Shown here: piece after piece, positions 54,497 to 62,759 of the stretch
How the letters are laid out: each line of letters starts with the position of its first letter
Position numbering within the stretch: the first letter of the stretch is position 1
Origin: Ensifer sp. BR816
GTDB taxonomy: Bacteria > Pseudomonadota > Alphaproteobacteria > Rhizobiales > Rhizobiaceae
Reading direction: 5' to 3'
Length of the DNA: 64,000 nt
Assembly: GCF_000378985.1 (NCBI RefSeq)
Contig: NZ_KB905370.1
Location: forward strand, 5,516,799-5,580,798
Program-made: the position numbers and the translations under genes
Notes under the pieces: generated by a model
What the model was told of the DNA's origin: nothing
The model's input: the letters and a program-made list of their open reading frames with translations, nothing else
Database searches by the model: none

Positions 54497-54571
54497 GCGC
54501 CCATCGTCTAGCGGTCAGGACGCCGCCCTCTCACGGCGGTAACACGGGTTCGAGTCCCGTTGGGCGTACCA
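54497..54571 (+). tRNA. tRNA-Glu (anticodon CTC)
   Basis: Acceptor GCGCCCA pairs with TGGGCGT, CCA encoded at 54569-54571. The anticodon stem-loop CCGCC-CTCTCAC-GGCGG gives CTC. The T-arm is ACGGGTTCGAGTCCCGT. Its upstream sequence differs from that of the other three tRNA-Glu genes in this region. Confidence 0.95.
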
Positions 54572-54645
54572 ATTTCCTTGCCATCCGGCCGAGCCAATTT
54601 CCCGATTTTTCCCAAGAAAAATCCAACTTAGTCGCGCTCGGTCAC

Positions 54646-54674
54646 TTGCGGGAATCCGAAGGCCCCTCTATAAG
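54646..54674 (+). promoter_or_regulatory. Promoter of tRNA-Glu (TTC) copy 1
   Basis: TTGCGG and TATAAG with exactly 17 bp between them, 80 bp before the tRNA. The same two boxes and spacing precede the two inverted tRNA-Glu genes, which supports the call. A GCACGG/CCGTGC hairpin lies in the leader just before the tRNA. Confidence 0.8.
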
Positions 54675-54754
54675 CCACCTCGTCTTGCAGCGCCGTGCGC
54701 CATGCCGGTGCACAAAGGTCGCTGCAACGCTGCACGGTTACGAGCCGTGCGCAG

Positions 54755-54830
54755 GCGCCCATCGTCTAGCGGTCTAGGACGCCGCCCTTTCACGGCGGAA
54801 ACACGGGTTCGAGTCCCGTTGGGCGTGCCA
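54755..54830 (+). tRNA. tRNA-Glu (anticodon TTC), copy 1
   Basis: Acceptor GCGCCCA/TGGGCGT with CCA encoded at 54828-54830. CCGCC-CTTTCAC-GGCGG gives anticodon TTC. The promoter-to-tRNA unit 54646-54830 recurs twice in inverted orientation at 58623-58808 and 58941-59129. Confidence 0.97.
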
Positions 54831-55078
54831 TTGACCAATTAAATCAAATGGTTGCATCGTCTCTCGACTACGAGCTGCCGGAACAGTCGAGCGTCTCAAG
54901 CCGTTTGCGTTCCCGCCCTCGCAGGCCTATCCTTCAGCATTTTCTAATACGAAGATAAGCAAGTGCTACCGTCGGCATTTGGTGGAATGCCTCAACGCCG
55001 GCGAAACTACGCGAGGCTGATTTGGCCCTGACCCGGGCTGCCGGTCCAGGCAGGCCGGAACCAGACGGGGAAGCATCG

Positions 55079-55348
55079 ATGAACGATCGCGCTTCGATTA
55101 CGCTAGCTTGCATCCTTTTCAGCGGGGCGCTCGTCGCGTGCACAACTGTGACGGGCAGTATCGGGCCCACGCCCGGCACCCACCAGATCGCAGGTCATCC
55201 GTACCGGTCGATGAATGACTGCGTCCGCAGGACCCCCATCGGCCAGTTCGATCTAAAATGCGACGTTCCGCTCATCGGTTACCGCAACTTTTCCGATCCA
55301 ACGATCGTGCCGCAGGTCGGCGCACCCGGGGGCTTCCATTTCCGCTAG
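55079..55348 (+). CDS. Small lipoprotein of unknown function
   Basis: An 89-aa predicted lipoprotein: signal sequence ITLACILFSGALVACTTV with lipobox LVAC. The short mature part contains two further cysteines in MNDCVRRTPIGQFDLKCDVP and ends GGFHFR. I recognise no family. ATG 55079 has GGGGAAG six bases upstream; the frame is open further upstream to 55022. It is the first gene of the block enclosed by inverted tRNA-Glu genes, 248 bp after the tRNA, and the 495-aa exported protein gene follows. Confidence 0.72.
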   Translation: MNDRASITLACILFSGALVACTTVTGSIGPTPGTHQIAGHPYRSMNDCVRRTPIGQFDLKCDVPLIGYRNFSDPTIVPQVGAPGGFHFR

Positions 55349-55539
55349 ATGCGGCCGCACTCAAAGTAAACGAGGCGCAGGCCCAGACTTCGAGGCCGGC
55401 ACGAGGGGAGCCGTGTTCTGGTGCGCAGTCGCCAATCTCATCCGGGACGTTCGAGGTGAGATGCGCCGGCGCCGCATTCCCTCTAGCGAGGAACGATCCA
55501 AGGCAGTATCATGGCAAGTCGCCCCGGCGGGACTTAGCT

Positions 55540-57027
55540 ATGGCAACACTCAGCCTCATCTCGTTCTGCCTCGTTCTGCTGCTTGGCTCTCCCGCAGTAG
55601 GGCAGGCAGCAAATCGCGACAGACTTGCCCCGCAAGATACGCTCGAAATCAGCGCTTCGGGATGGGATGCGTTGCTTGGCGGCTTGCCCGATACGGCGAT
55701 CGAGGCAATGGGGATGTCCGACCTTCCGAGAATCGGACGGCTGCTCGGTACTGGGCAGGTCGAGCTCGCTGCGATGAAGGCCCAGCTCAAGCCAGAAGCG
55801 GACACGACTGCGCCGGACGGGGAGGTCGCGGAAGTCTGGATCGACGAGGCATTTGCGCTGACCCCGCGCGAACGCGCCAGAAGCGCTGCGCCGGCGGAAA
55901 TTCTTCTCGCGGCAAGCCAGGAGGCCGATGCGCCCAAGAGTGGCATGCAGTTGGCCGGGGGCAAGCTGGAGGAAATTCTGCGCCGCGCTCTGGCGGCGGC
56001 CAGACGAGACCTCGAGGCGATGCGGAGTGTCGCCGAGAAGCAGCGCCAAAGAGCAGACGCACTCGCGCGAGATCTGACGATGATGCTGCAAGTCGTCGAA
56101 GAGGTGGAGGCCAAAGCCGCTGGAGCAATGCGGGCAAAGGCTGCCGCGCTCCGGGCGCGAGACGCCGCGGAAGCGGCCCTGGCCGATGAGAGACGGGCAC
56201 TTGATGAGGTGCGGCGAAAGCAGGCAACTTACGAAGTTCGTCAGTCGACTGCGGCCCCGCGGACTGACGTCAGTTTGACAGTGGCAGGGAAGGCCGCCGA
56301 CGTGGAGGCCCGTCAAATTGCCGAGGCTGCGGCAAGGCGGGCTGTCGAAGAGCTCGCGCTGGAACGCGGGAAGGCGAGGTCGCTCGCACGGGAACTCGAC
56401 TCCGTTCGCCGTGAGCGCGACGCGACAAAACGGTGGGCGACGCAGGACGGGCGCGATCTCGCTGTAGCGCGCCAAATTGCTGAGGCTGCGGCAAGGCGGG
56501 CTGTCGAAGAGCTCGCGGCGGAACGCGAGAGGGCAGCTTTGCTAGCGCGGGAGCTCGACTCCGCCCGCCGTGAACGCGACGCGGCAAACCGGTGGGCGAT
56601 ACAGGACGGCCGCGATCTCGTCGTGGCCCGCCAATTGACCGCAGTTCCGCAGCCCGACGCCAATTTGGTAGCGGCGGAGAAGGCCGCCGTCATGCTGGCT
56701 CGCCAAATTGCCGAGGCTGCGGCAAGTCGGGCTGTCGAACAGCTCGCATTGGAACGCGAGAAGGCAGCGTCACTCGCGCGCGAGCTCGACGCCGCTCTCC
56801 AGGAACGCGATGCGGCGAAGAAGCAATTGACCCGGATATCGGCGGCGCAGCAGCGTGCGTCGGAGGAGCCGCGCGAGCGGGCCGATGGCCGCGCGCCTGC
56901 GGCGACGCGAAAGGAAATTGCCCCGCGCAAGACCCGCACGGAGCGCCGAGAGGCGGGCATGGAGCGCGCACCGAAGCCGCTGCCCGACGAGCTTCTCCCC
57001 AGGCGGCTGTTGCCCGGCCTCTGGTAA
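55540..57027 (+). CDS. Exported coiled-coil protein with internal repeats, unknown function
   Basis: A 495-aa protein with a signal peptide (LSLISFCLVLLLGSPAVGQA, about residues 4-23), then a short globular part (ISASGWDALLGGLPDTAIEAM). A long Ala/Arg/Glu-rich coiled coil runs from about residue 145 to 450. Three related units start ARQIAEAAARRAVEEL or a close variant at residues 257, 310 and 387. The first two are spaced exactly 53 residues apart, sharing LARELDS-RRERDA and TQDGRDL-type segments. The C-terminus is basic and Pro-rich, ending LLPGLW. No enzymatic motif is seen. ATG 55540 has only a weak ribosome site; a nearby ATG at 55511 leads quickly to a stop. Confidence 0.75.
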   Translation: MATLSLISFCLVLLLGSPAVGQAANRDRLAPQDTLEISASGWDALLGGLPDTAIEAMGMSDLPRIGRLLGTGQVELAAMKAQLKPEADTTAPDGEVAEVWIDEAFALTPRERARSAAPAEILLAASQEADAPKSGMQLAGGKLEEILRRALAAARRDLEAMRSVAEKQRQRADALARDLTMMLQVVEEVEAKAAGAMRAKAAALRARDAAEAALADERRALDEVRRKQATYEVRQSTAAPRTDVSLTVAGKAADVEARQIAEAAARRAVEELALERGKARSLARELDSVRRERDATKRWATQDGRDLAVARQIAEAAARRAVEELAAERERAALLARELDSARRERDAANRWAIQDGRDLVVARQLTAVPQPDANLVAAEKAAVMLARQIAEAAASRAVEQLALEREKAASLARELDAALQERDAAKKQLTRISAAQQRASEEPRERADGRAPAATRKEIAPRKTRTERREAGMERAPKPLPDELLPRRLLPGLW

Positions 57028-57070
57028 GGGGGAAGTCCAGGAGTGACATGCGCAGATAAGGACTATGGCG

Positions 57071-57763
57071 ATGCGGGCCTACTTGGCCGCGACCTTCCTG
57101 ATTGCAGTTACAATGGGGCTGGCCCCGGCTTTGGACCTGGGTGGTCAGTTCGGTGGTGTGGGACTCGGCGCCGCGGCCGCGGGTGGCAAAAACGGCGGCC
57201 AGTCGAAGACCAGCGCCGGAGGCGGAAAAAAGGCTGGAGCCGCGGTCGGTGCGAAAGCGGGACCGAGCAGCGGGGTTCGCGGCAACGCCGGCGGCCAGAG
57301 TCATGGCACATCGACCGGAAGTGGTGCGGTGGGTGGCAAAATTGGCGGATCGTCAACGAACACCGCGGGAGCCGGCGTCGCTCCCGCAACGGGCGTATCG
57401 ACGTCCGTCCGCCTGCCTTCTACCCTTTGGCCGTTAAAGTCTGGGCTCGGCGAGCGCGGCGAGTACGAGGAGGGCGTTTTGGGCTATCGCGTGACCGACC
57501 CAATGACAACGGGAGCGATTTCGGATGGCACAGGCGCCGTGGTTCGCGTCTGCCTCCAGGCGATCACGTCGGCCGCATTGCCCCTTGGCGCCGTGCGGGT
57601 ACGCGGCGCAAGCGCCGGTCCTCTAGTCGCGCAACGCGGTGGCGCGCTGACGGCTCCAATTGCCGTGCGCATAGAATATGCGCGACAAGGCGGCGCCGAG
57701 GTCCGTCAGGCGCGAGTCAGGTGCCATCTCGACTCGAACGGCATGGTCATCGCGGTGACTTGA
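57071..57763 (+). CDS. Secreted Gly/Ala-rich protein with a C-terminal two-cysteine domain
   Basis: A 230-aa protein: signal peptide MRAYLAATFLIAVTMGLAPA, then a Gly/Ala/Ser/Lys-rich low-complexity region (about residues 23-105). The C-terminal domain (about 150-230) contains VCLQAI, IEYARQGGAEVRQARVRC and a terminal NGMVIAV. That domain aligns without gaps to the C-terminus of the 119-aa protein at 58091, with both cysteines 57 positions apart in each. ATG 57071 has AAGGA eight bases upstream; ATG 57065 is too close to it. It is 43 bp after the coiled-coil gene, probably the same operon. Confidence 0.75.
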   Translation: MRAYLAATFLIAVTMGLAPALDLGGQFGGVGLGAAAAGGKNGGQSKTSAGGGKKAGAAVGAKAGPSSGVRGNAGGQSHGTSTGSGAVGGKIGGSSTNTAGAGVAPATGVSTSVRLPSTLWPLKSGLGERGEYEEGVLGYRVTDPMTTGAISDGTGAVVRVCLQAITSAALPLGAVRVRGASAGPLVAQRGGALTAPIAVRIEYARQGGAEVRQARVRCHLDSNGMVIAVT

Positions 57764-58090
57764 ACCGCGCGACAGGATCGTCGGCAGGCTCAGGTAGGGC
57801 ATCGGCACAGCAGGCGGAACACCGGCGCGGCGGGACCTCTGTCTACGCGAGCCGCGCCGTCAAGAGGCAAGGAGACCACACCGGTCCGAGCGGCGCATCA
57901 AATGGTCTGGCCGCGGGCCCCGGACCTACAAAGCGTGGCCGGCATACACAGCTACAGATCCGCGACGCGTCGAGACCCGGGCCCCAAAGCTCCTCCTCCC
58001 ATCCATCAAAAGTCGCACTGCAATGTTGATGGGGAGACAAGTTAGAATGCCTTTCTCCTAGGAAGTTGGCTCCAGAGAGGACGACACGCC
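57764..58090. other. Noncoding spacer between the two paralogous secreted-protein genes
   Basis: These 327 bp hold no credible gene. Open frames crossing the region are shadows of high-GC coding sequence upstream. No strong hairpin or promoter was identified, although GAGAGGA near the right end serves as ribosome site for the gene at 58091. Confidence 0.4.
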
Positions 58091-58450
58091 ATGCAGACGA
58101 TCAGAATGCTCAGCGCCGCGATGCTTTTTCTCACTGGTCCAGCCTTCGCGGCCGACTTGCTGCCGGAACCGGTGACGCCGGTCAGCCACGGCGTTTCGCC
58201 GGCCGATCAGCCGACCGTCAACAGCTGCAACGAGGCGATCGCCCAATGGGCTGCGCCATACAATCCGGCAGCCGTCGAGACCAGCCTGGCCGAGCCCGTG
58301 CGTGCAGGCGCGGCCGGCGAGCGGATCGCCACGCTCAACGTCAAGATCGACTATGAGCGCCAGGGTGGCACCGACCCGCGCTCGGCGACCATCGCCTGCA
58401 CGGTGGCGTCGGACGGAGAGGTCAGTGTTGCGGTCCTCGAGGAAGGGTAA
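58091..58450 (+). CDS. Small secreted protein sharing the two-cysteine domain
   Basis: A 119-aa protein with a signal peptide (IRMLSAAMLFLTGPAFA, cleaved before ADLLPEP). A single domain contains SCNEAIAQWAAP, KIDYERQGGTDPRSATIAC and DGEVSVAV. Cys-x2-AI, Tyr-x-RQGG and the second Cys sit at the same spacing as in the C-terminus of the protein at 57071, so the two are paralogues and probably disulfide-linked folds. I recognise no characterised family. GAGAGGA precedes the ATG. The gene ends 172 bp before an inverted tRNA-Glu gene. Confidence 0.78.
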   Translation: MQTIRMLSAAMLFLTGPAFAADLLPEPVTPVSHGVSPADQPTVNSCNEAIAQWAAPYNPAAVETSLAEPVRAGAAGERIATLNVKIDYERQGGTDPRSATIACTVASDGEVSVAVLEEG

Positions 58451-58622
58451 GGCGGGATCCCGCCAGCAGGACGAGCCTCTCTGCCGCTCCTGCGTAGTCT
58501 ATGTTGATGCTGTTCGGCCGCTGGCCGCTCGGATCATTGGAAGAGACGCGCCAACCGATGCCTTCCCGTGCCTTCAGGAAAGGTCGAAGAACTGCCTGTA
58601 TCTATCTGAAATTTTTAAAGAA

Positions 58623-58698
58623 TGGCACGCCCAACGGGAATCGAACCCGTGTTTCCGCCGTGAAAGGGCGGCGTCCTAGACCGCTAGACGATGGGCGC
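58623..58698 (-). tRNA. tRNA-Glu (anticodon TTC), copy 2
   Basis: Minus strand, 76 nt with CCA at 58625-58623. The anticodon stem-loop is the same CCGCC-CTTTCAC-GGCGG. It differs from copies 1 and 3 by one base in the T-loop (GGGTTCGATTCCC). It points toward the enclosed gene block, opposite to copy 1. A T-rich stretch follows its 3' end on the minus strand. Confidence 0.96.
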
Positions 58699-58779
58699 CT
58701 GCGCACGGTTGGTAAACCGTGCAGCATTCGAGTGTTGCAGCGACCTTATGCGCCAGCACGGCGCTGCAAGACGAGGTGG

Positions 58780-58808
58780 CTTATAGAGAGCGCCTGGGAT
58801 TCCCGCAA
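58780..58808 (-). promoter_or_regulatory. Promoter of tRNA-Glu (TTC) copy 2
   Basis: On the minus strand TTGCGG and TATAAG are separated by 17 bp, identical boxes and spacing to those at 54646 and 59101. Confidence 0.8.
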
Positions 58809-58940
58809 GTCACCTGGAACAATATTTTTCGATTTTTCGGCAAGAATTTAAGAGGATCGCATCAGGCTCTTTTCGCGCGTAAGCATAAGCTCGGCGCGTG
58901 CGACACCAGCGAAGTATTCGCAAGAATTCGAGAAGAAGAA

Positions 58941-59016
58941 TGGCACGCCCAACGGGACTCGAACCCGTGTTTCCGCCGTGAAAGGGCGGCGTCCTAGACC
59001 GCTAGACGATGGGCGC
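58941..59016 (-). tRNA. tRNA-Glu (anticodon TTC), copy 3
   Basis: Minus strand, 76 nt with encoded CCA; identical anticodon arm to copies 1 and 2 and T-loop identical to copy 1. It lies 242 bp upstream of copy 2 on the same strand. Confidence 0.97.
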
Positions 59017-59100
59017 CCCCGCACGGTTAGTAAACCGTGCAGAAATTCAAAGTGTTGCAGCGACCTTTGTGCGCCAGCACGGCGCTGCAAGACGAAGTGG

Positions 59101-59129
59101 CTTATAGAGAGCACTTCGGATTCCCGCAA
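59101..59129 (-). promoter_or_regulatory. Promoter of tRNA-Glu (TTC) copy 3
   Basis: On the minus strand TTGCGG and TATAAG with a 17-bp spacer, the third occurrence of this promoter type in the region. Confidence 0.8.
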
Positions 59130-59184
59130 GCGGCAATTCTCAAATTTTCTCAGAAAATTTACAGCCGCGGCCGCAGCCGATTCC

Positions 59185-60501
59185 TCAGCCGTTGCGACGG
59201 CGGCAGCGCCAGTTCCAATCGCGCTGCCGGCCGATATCGATATGCACGGATTCGGTGTGGCAATAGGTGCCGACACCGCCACGGCCGGGCAGGCTTCTGA
59301 GATAGTCGGCCAGATCCCACTTGCTGACGCCCTTGACCTGGATGTCGGCCGCTTCGCAGCGCGTATGAAGCGATTGGCGCTTCCGGCTGACTTTGATCGG
59401 CCGAAGCCCGGACGTGACCATCACCTTCTGACCGTAGTGCCGCTCCACGCTCTTCAGCATGTCGAGGAGCGCCGGCTTGAAGCAGCCGGTTTCCACGCTC
59501 TCCGTCTGCAAGATGAGGCCGCTTGGCGCCAGACGCGCGAGGCCCGAGAGATTGGCGACCTCGACCGGGGCGTCGTCCTCCTCACCCGCATGGTCGGCAT
59601 GATCCATGTTGAACAGCGGATTCAACTTGACGCCCGGCAGCGCGGTATAGGCGAGCGAGGCGACCCGAGGTTCAGGTGCATTGCCGGTCGTGATGGTCCG
59701 CTTCTCTGTGGCGGGCGTATCGCTTGCCTCGCTGTTCCGGAGCTTCGGTTTGCGTTTGGCCGCAAAGAGACTTGCGAACGTCCAGCTCTTGCTCGTCCGC
59801 TGCGGATCCTTCTCACCGTCCCCAGGGGAGGTGGGCTGAACGGGATTCGCTGCAGGCGGCGCCGTCTGCTCGGTCGACGCCACTTCGATTGTCTGCAATG
59901 GAGCAGCTGCCTCGCCGGAGCGAGACGCCTGTGCGCTGGTGGGCAACGGCACCCCGGAAGGAAGGTCTGCGGCGCTGGTGGTGCTTTCTGTCACGGCCGT
60001 TGGGGTCGAAGTGGCGTTGCTTGCGCCTTCCTGGGGCAATATGACGGGCCGCACCGCCGGCTGCGCGCCGCTGAAGAGGCTGTTGCTGGTCGCGTTCACG
60101 CCCGGCTGGCCACCGGCGCCGGCTCGCGTTCCGGATGGCTGGGCGGCGTTCGCAGGCACGGTCCCGGTGACGGGCGATTGCCCGTAGATGCTCGACGACG
60201 TGGCGTTAAGGCCGGTGCTCTGCGTTGTCAGGCCCTGCTGCAAAGCCGCAGTATCCGCTTCAGCAGACGGTTCTCCCGCCTGTTGTGTATCCGCGCCGGA
60301 TGCGGCGAGTTGGCCATCCCGGGGCTCGCGTGCCGCCGCCGCGGCACTCGGCGAAGCTGTTGGTTGCTGCGATTCGACCGGATTGGCGCCCTCGCTCTCG
60401 GCCACCGCTGAGACACAGCCGGCGAGCGTGATCAACGATACGGAGAACGCCGCGGCGCGCCCGATCGACAGGAGCGCGCGTCTCGAACCCAGTTGTTGCA
60501 A
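59185..60501 (-). CDS. DUF882/peptidase M15-like lipoprotein
   Basis: A 438-aa lipoprotein. The signal sequence AAAFSVSLITLAGC places the lipidated Cys near residue 29. A long Ser/Thr/Ala/Pro-rich linker (about 30-250) leads to a C-terminal DUF882 (YcbK-like, M15 superfamily) domain at about 320-438 with VTSGLRPIKVSRKRQSLHTR, CEAADIQVKG and ESVHIDIG. Its His/Asp residues resemble D,D-peptidase zinc ligands (HxxxxxxD...HxD). A cell-wall role is inferred. The apparent start is TTG 60501, with GGGGAT eight bases upstream; no in-frame ATG or GTG gives a better fit. Confidence 0.82.
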   Translation of the reverse strand: MQQLGSRRALLSIGRAAAFSVSLITLAGCVSAVAESEGANPVESQQPTASPSAAAAAREPRDGQLAASGADTQQAGEPSAEADTAALQQGLTTQSTGLNATSSSIYGQSPVTGTVPANAAQPSGTRAGAGGQPGVNATSNSLFSGAQPAVRPVILPQEGASNATSTPTAVTESTTSAADLPSGVPLPTSAQASRSGEAAAPLQTIEVASTEQTAPPAANPVQPTSPGDGEKDPQRTSKSWTFASLFAAKRKPKLRNSEASDTPATEKRTITTGNAPEPRVASLAYTALPGVKLNPLFNMDHADHAGEEDDAPVEVANLSGLARLAPSGLILQTESVETGCFKPALLDMLKSVERHYGQKVMVTSGLRPIKVSRKRQSLHTRCEAADIQVKGVSKWDLADYLRSLPGRGGVGTYCHTESVHIDIGRQRDWNWRCRRRNG

Positions 60502-60907
60502 CGTCTTATCCCCGCTCTCCGCGCATATCCGCGATTCGCCCGTGGATATGCAGCAAGTCTCAATTCCGAAACATTGCCCGGAACAGACAACTTTTCTCTC
60601 GCGGCGAGAAGTTACCCCGCCACGGGAAGGTCAGGCCAAGTAGAGGGTTATGAAACCGCAAATGATTGCGAAGCATAACCCCGTTTCAACTATGGCGCGG
60701 AAATTAGTGGATACCGCGCAATTTGTAAACTGGCGCTAACCCTTTCCGACTTCACAATACAGATGCGAAGGCCCGGCATTGGCCGGGCCTGAAAATCTCG
60801 CGATCGTCAATCGCTGCTGCTGATCTTCGAGTTCGGTCCCGCGCGTCGTGCCGCGCCGGCCTACAGCGTCGCACGCCAAACCATGGGCGATGCGCGTTGC
60901 GCGAGGC
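60502..60907. other. Intergenic region between the DUF882 gene and gloA
   Basis: A 406-bp spacer with no supported gene. It contains a 9-bp perfect hairpin AGGCCCGGC-ATTG-GCCGGGCCT at about 60769-60790 without a clear T-run on either strand, possibly the 3' end of the gloA transcript. AT-rich sequence at about 60640-60760 should include the DUF882 gene promoter. Confidence 0.45.
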
Positions 60908-61348
60908 TTACCAGGCGCCGGTATTGCCCATGGAGGCCCAGGGCTCCTGTGCCGAAAGGTGCTCTCCCTTCTGCAAAATCTCGATCGAAATGCCGTCGGG
61001 CGAGCGGACGAAGGCCATGTGACCGTCGCGGGGCGGTCGATTGATCGTCACGCCGTTATCCATAAGGTGCTTGCAAAAGGCGTAGATGTCATCGACCTCA
61101 TAGGCGAGGTGACCAAAATTGCGTCCGCCGGTATAGTCCTCGGTGTCCCAGTTGTAGGTGAGTTCCAGGCAGGGCGACACCTCCGCTTTGGCGCGGTCGA
61201 GATCGCCAGGTGCGGCGAGGAAGACGAGCGTGAAGCGGCCTTTCTCGTTCTCGTATCGGCGAATTTCCTGGAGCCCGAACAGCGTTGAGTAGAAATGGAG
61301 AGCCTGGTCGAGGTCCTTTACACGAACCATCGTGTGCAGATAGCGCAT
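60908..61348 (-). CDS. gloA: Lactoylglutathione lyase (glyoxalase I)
   Basis: A 146-aa metal-dependent glyoxalase I that isomerises the methylglyoxal-glutathione adduct. Two vicinal-oxygen-chelate half-domains: MRYLHTMVRVKDLDQALHFYSTLFG with the first His ligand, and FGHLAYEVDDIYAFCKHLMDNG, ending GISIEILQKGE with the last Glu ligand. The start at 61348 (MRYLHTMVRV) has GGGA upstream; the frame extends 30 codons further without similarity. It is divergent from the cold-shock gene. Confidence 0.95.
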   Translation of the reverse strand: MRYLHTMVRVKDLDQALHFYSTLFGLQEIRRYENEKGRFTLVFLAAPGDLDRAKAEVSPCLELTYNWDTEDYTGGRNFGHLAYEVDDIYAFCKHLMDNGVTINRPPRDGHMAFVRSPDGISIEILQKGEHLSAQEPWASMGNTGAW

Positions 61349-61541
61349 TGGATTGTCCCTGTTTTGTAGAAGATGGCGTATACTTAAGTGAGAGCAAGCC
61401 AGAGGCAAGCCTGCGGCCCCATAAATGACCCCGGCCAATTTATGTCGAGGGACTTGCGCATGCGCAGCGGGACGATGTTATTCTGGTCCATAAGAATCAG
61501 TTAACCGTATCGAGAGTTGCGCGTAACGAGGGGCTGGGAGA

Positions 61542-62120
61542 ATGGCGGACAGGACATCTTCAAAAGGCGTCATCGAAAATGACGGCCTTGGCAATGACGC
61601 TCTGGATCTCATCGAGATCACCGGTGTCATCAAGTGGTTCGACGTCGCCAAGGGCTTCGGCTTCATCGTTCCCGACAACGGCATGCAGGACGTCCTGCTG
61701 CACGTCACCTGCCTGAGGCGCGACGGTTACCAGACCGTGCTCGAAGGCGCGCGTGTCGTTGCGCTTATCCAGAAGCGCGAGCGCGGTTATCAGGCCTTCC
61801 GCATTCTTTCGATGGATCAGTCGACGGCGGTTCACCCGTCGCAGCTCCCACCGGTACGCACCCATGTCCAGGTCACGCCGACAAGCGGGCTGGAACGGGT
61901 TCTCGTCAAGTGGTTCAACCGCACCAAGGGTTTCGGCTTCCTGACGCGCGGCGAAGGCACCGAGGATATCTTCGTGCATATGGAAACCCTGCGCCGCTTC
62001 GGCTTGACGGAGTTGCGCCCCGGCCAGGTGGTGCTGTGCCGCTTCGGTGACGGAGAGAAGGGTCTGATGGCTGCCGAGATCCATCCGGACGGCCCGACGC
62101 CGACCAACCGGTCGCACTGA
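61542..62120 (+). CDS. Tandem cold-shock-domain protein
   Basis: A 192-aa protein with two cold-shock domains. The first is at about residues 25-92 (GVIKWFDVAKGFGFIVPD, DVLLHVTCL) and the second at about 117-183 (VLVKWFNRTKGFGFLTRGEG, DIFVHMETL). Both keep the RNP1 KGFGF motif, while RNP2 in the first is changed to LLHV. Two-domain cold-shock proteins are typical of Alphaproteobacteria and bind single-stranded RNA/DNA. The stop overlaps the ATG of the DUF192 gene by one base (TGATG). Confidence 0.93.
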   Translation: MADRTSSKGVIENDGLGNDALDLIEITGVIKWFDVAKGFGFIVPDNGMQDVLLHVTCLRRDGYQTVLEGARVVALIQKRERGYQAFRILSMDQSTAVHPSQLPPVRTHVQVTPTSGLERVLVKWFNRTKGFGFLTRGEGTEDIFVHMETLRRFGLTELRPGQVVLCRFGDGEKGLMAAEIHPDGPTPTNRSH

Positions 62121-62605
62121 TGCGCATGCTGCACAACCTCCTTGCGAGAAGCGCCGTTACGGCGCTTTTTTTGTTGTCGGTGTTCGTCTCGTCGGTTTCT
62201 GCGGATGCGTCCTTCGGCAAGGACAAGATCCGGCTTCTCACCAGTGGCGGGCGTGGCCATGACCTCACCGTCGAACTGGCGATCGAACCGGAGCAGCGCG
62301 AACAGGGCTTGATGTACCGGCGCCAGATGGCTGAAGATCACGGCATGCTGTTCGATTTCGGCGAAACGCGGCGGGTGATGATGTGGATGCGGAACACCTA
62401 TCTGCCGCTCGACATGCTCTTCATCGCCGCGGACGGCACCGTCCGCACCATCCATGAGAATGCCGTTCCCCTGTCCGAAGCCATCATCGATTCGGAAGAG
62501 CCGGTGGCGTTCGTGCTGGAACTCAACGCCGGAACGGTGAAACGGCTTGGCATAAAGGCGGGCGACCGGATCGCCGGCGCACGCATTCCTGCCGGCACGC
62601 GATAA
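62120..62605 (+). CDS. DUF192 exported protein
   Basis: A 161-aa protein with a signal peptide (VTALFLLSVFVSSVSA, about residues 13-28) and a DUF192 domain: ELAIEPEQREQGLMYRRQMAEDHGMLFDF, MMWMRNTYLPLDMLFI and AFVLELNAGTVKRLGIKAGDRI. Members of this family are small periplasmic or membrane-associated proteins of unknown function. It is translationally coupled to the cold-shock gene upstream. Confidence 0.92.
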   Translation: MRMLHNLLARSAVTALFLLSVFVSSVSADASFGKDKIRLLTSGGRGHDLTVELAIEPEQREQGLMYRRQMAEDHGMLFDFGETRRVMMWMRNTYLPLDMLFIAADGTVRTIHENAVPLSEAIIDSEEPVAFVLELNAGTVKRLGIKAGDRIAGARIPAGTR

Positions 62606-62682
62606 GTCCGCCTATGGGTCGGTACCGCCAAATTTGCTGTTGCAGGTGAAAGGCGAAGCGTGTATCTCCGCCTTCGTCGGCT

Positions 62683-62759
<77 letters not shown>

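Noticed and set aside
57043-58029. A 328-codon frame overlapping the secreted Gly/Ala-rich gene
   Set aside because: It overlaps the gene at 57071 in another frame. That gene has a signal peptide, a ribosome site and a domain shared with the neighbour, whereas this frame is Arg/Gly/Ser-rich noise.
58451-58464. Palindrome GGCGGGATCCCGCC as a terminator after the 119-aa gene
   Set aside because: It lacks a following T-run, so it is not called a terminator.
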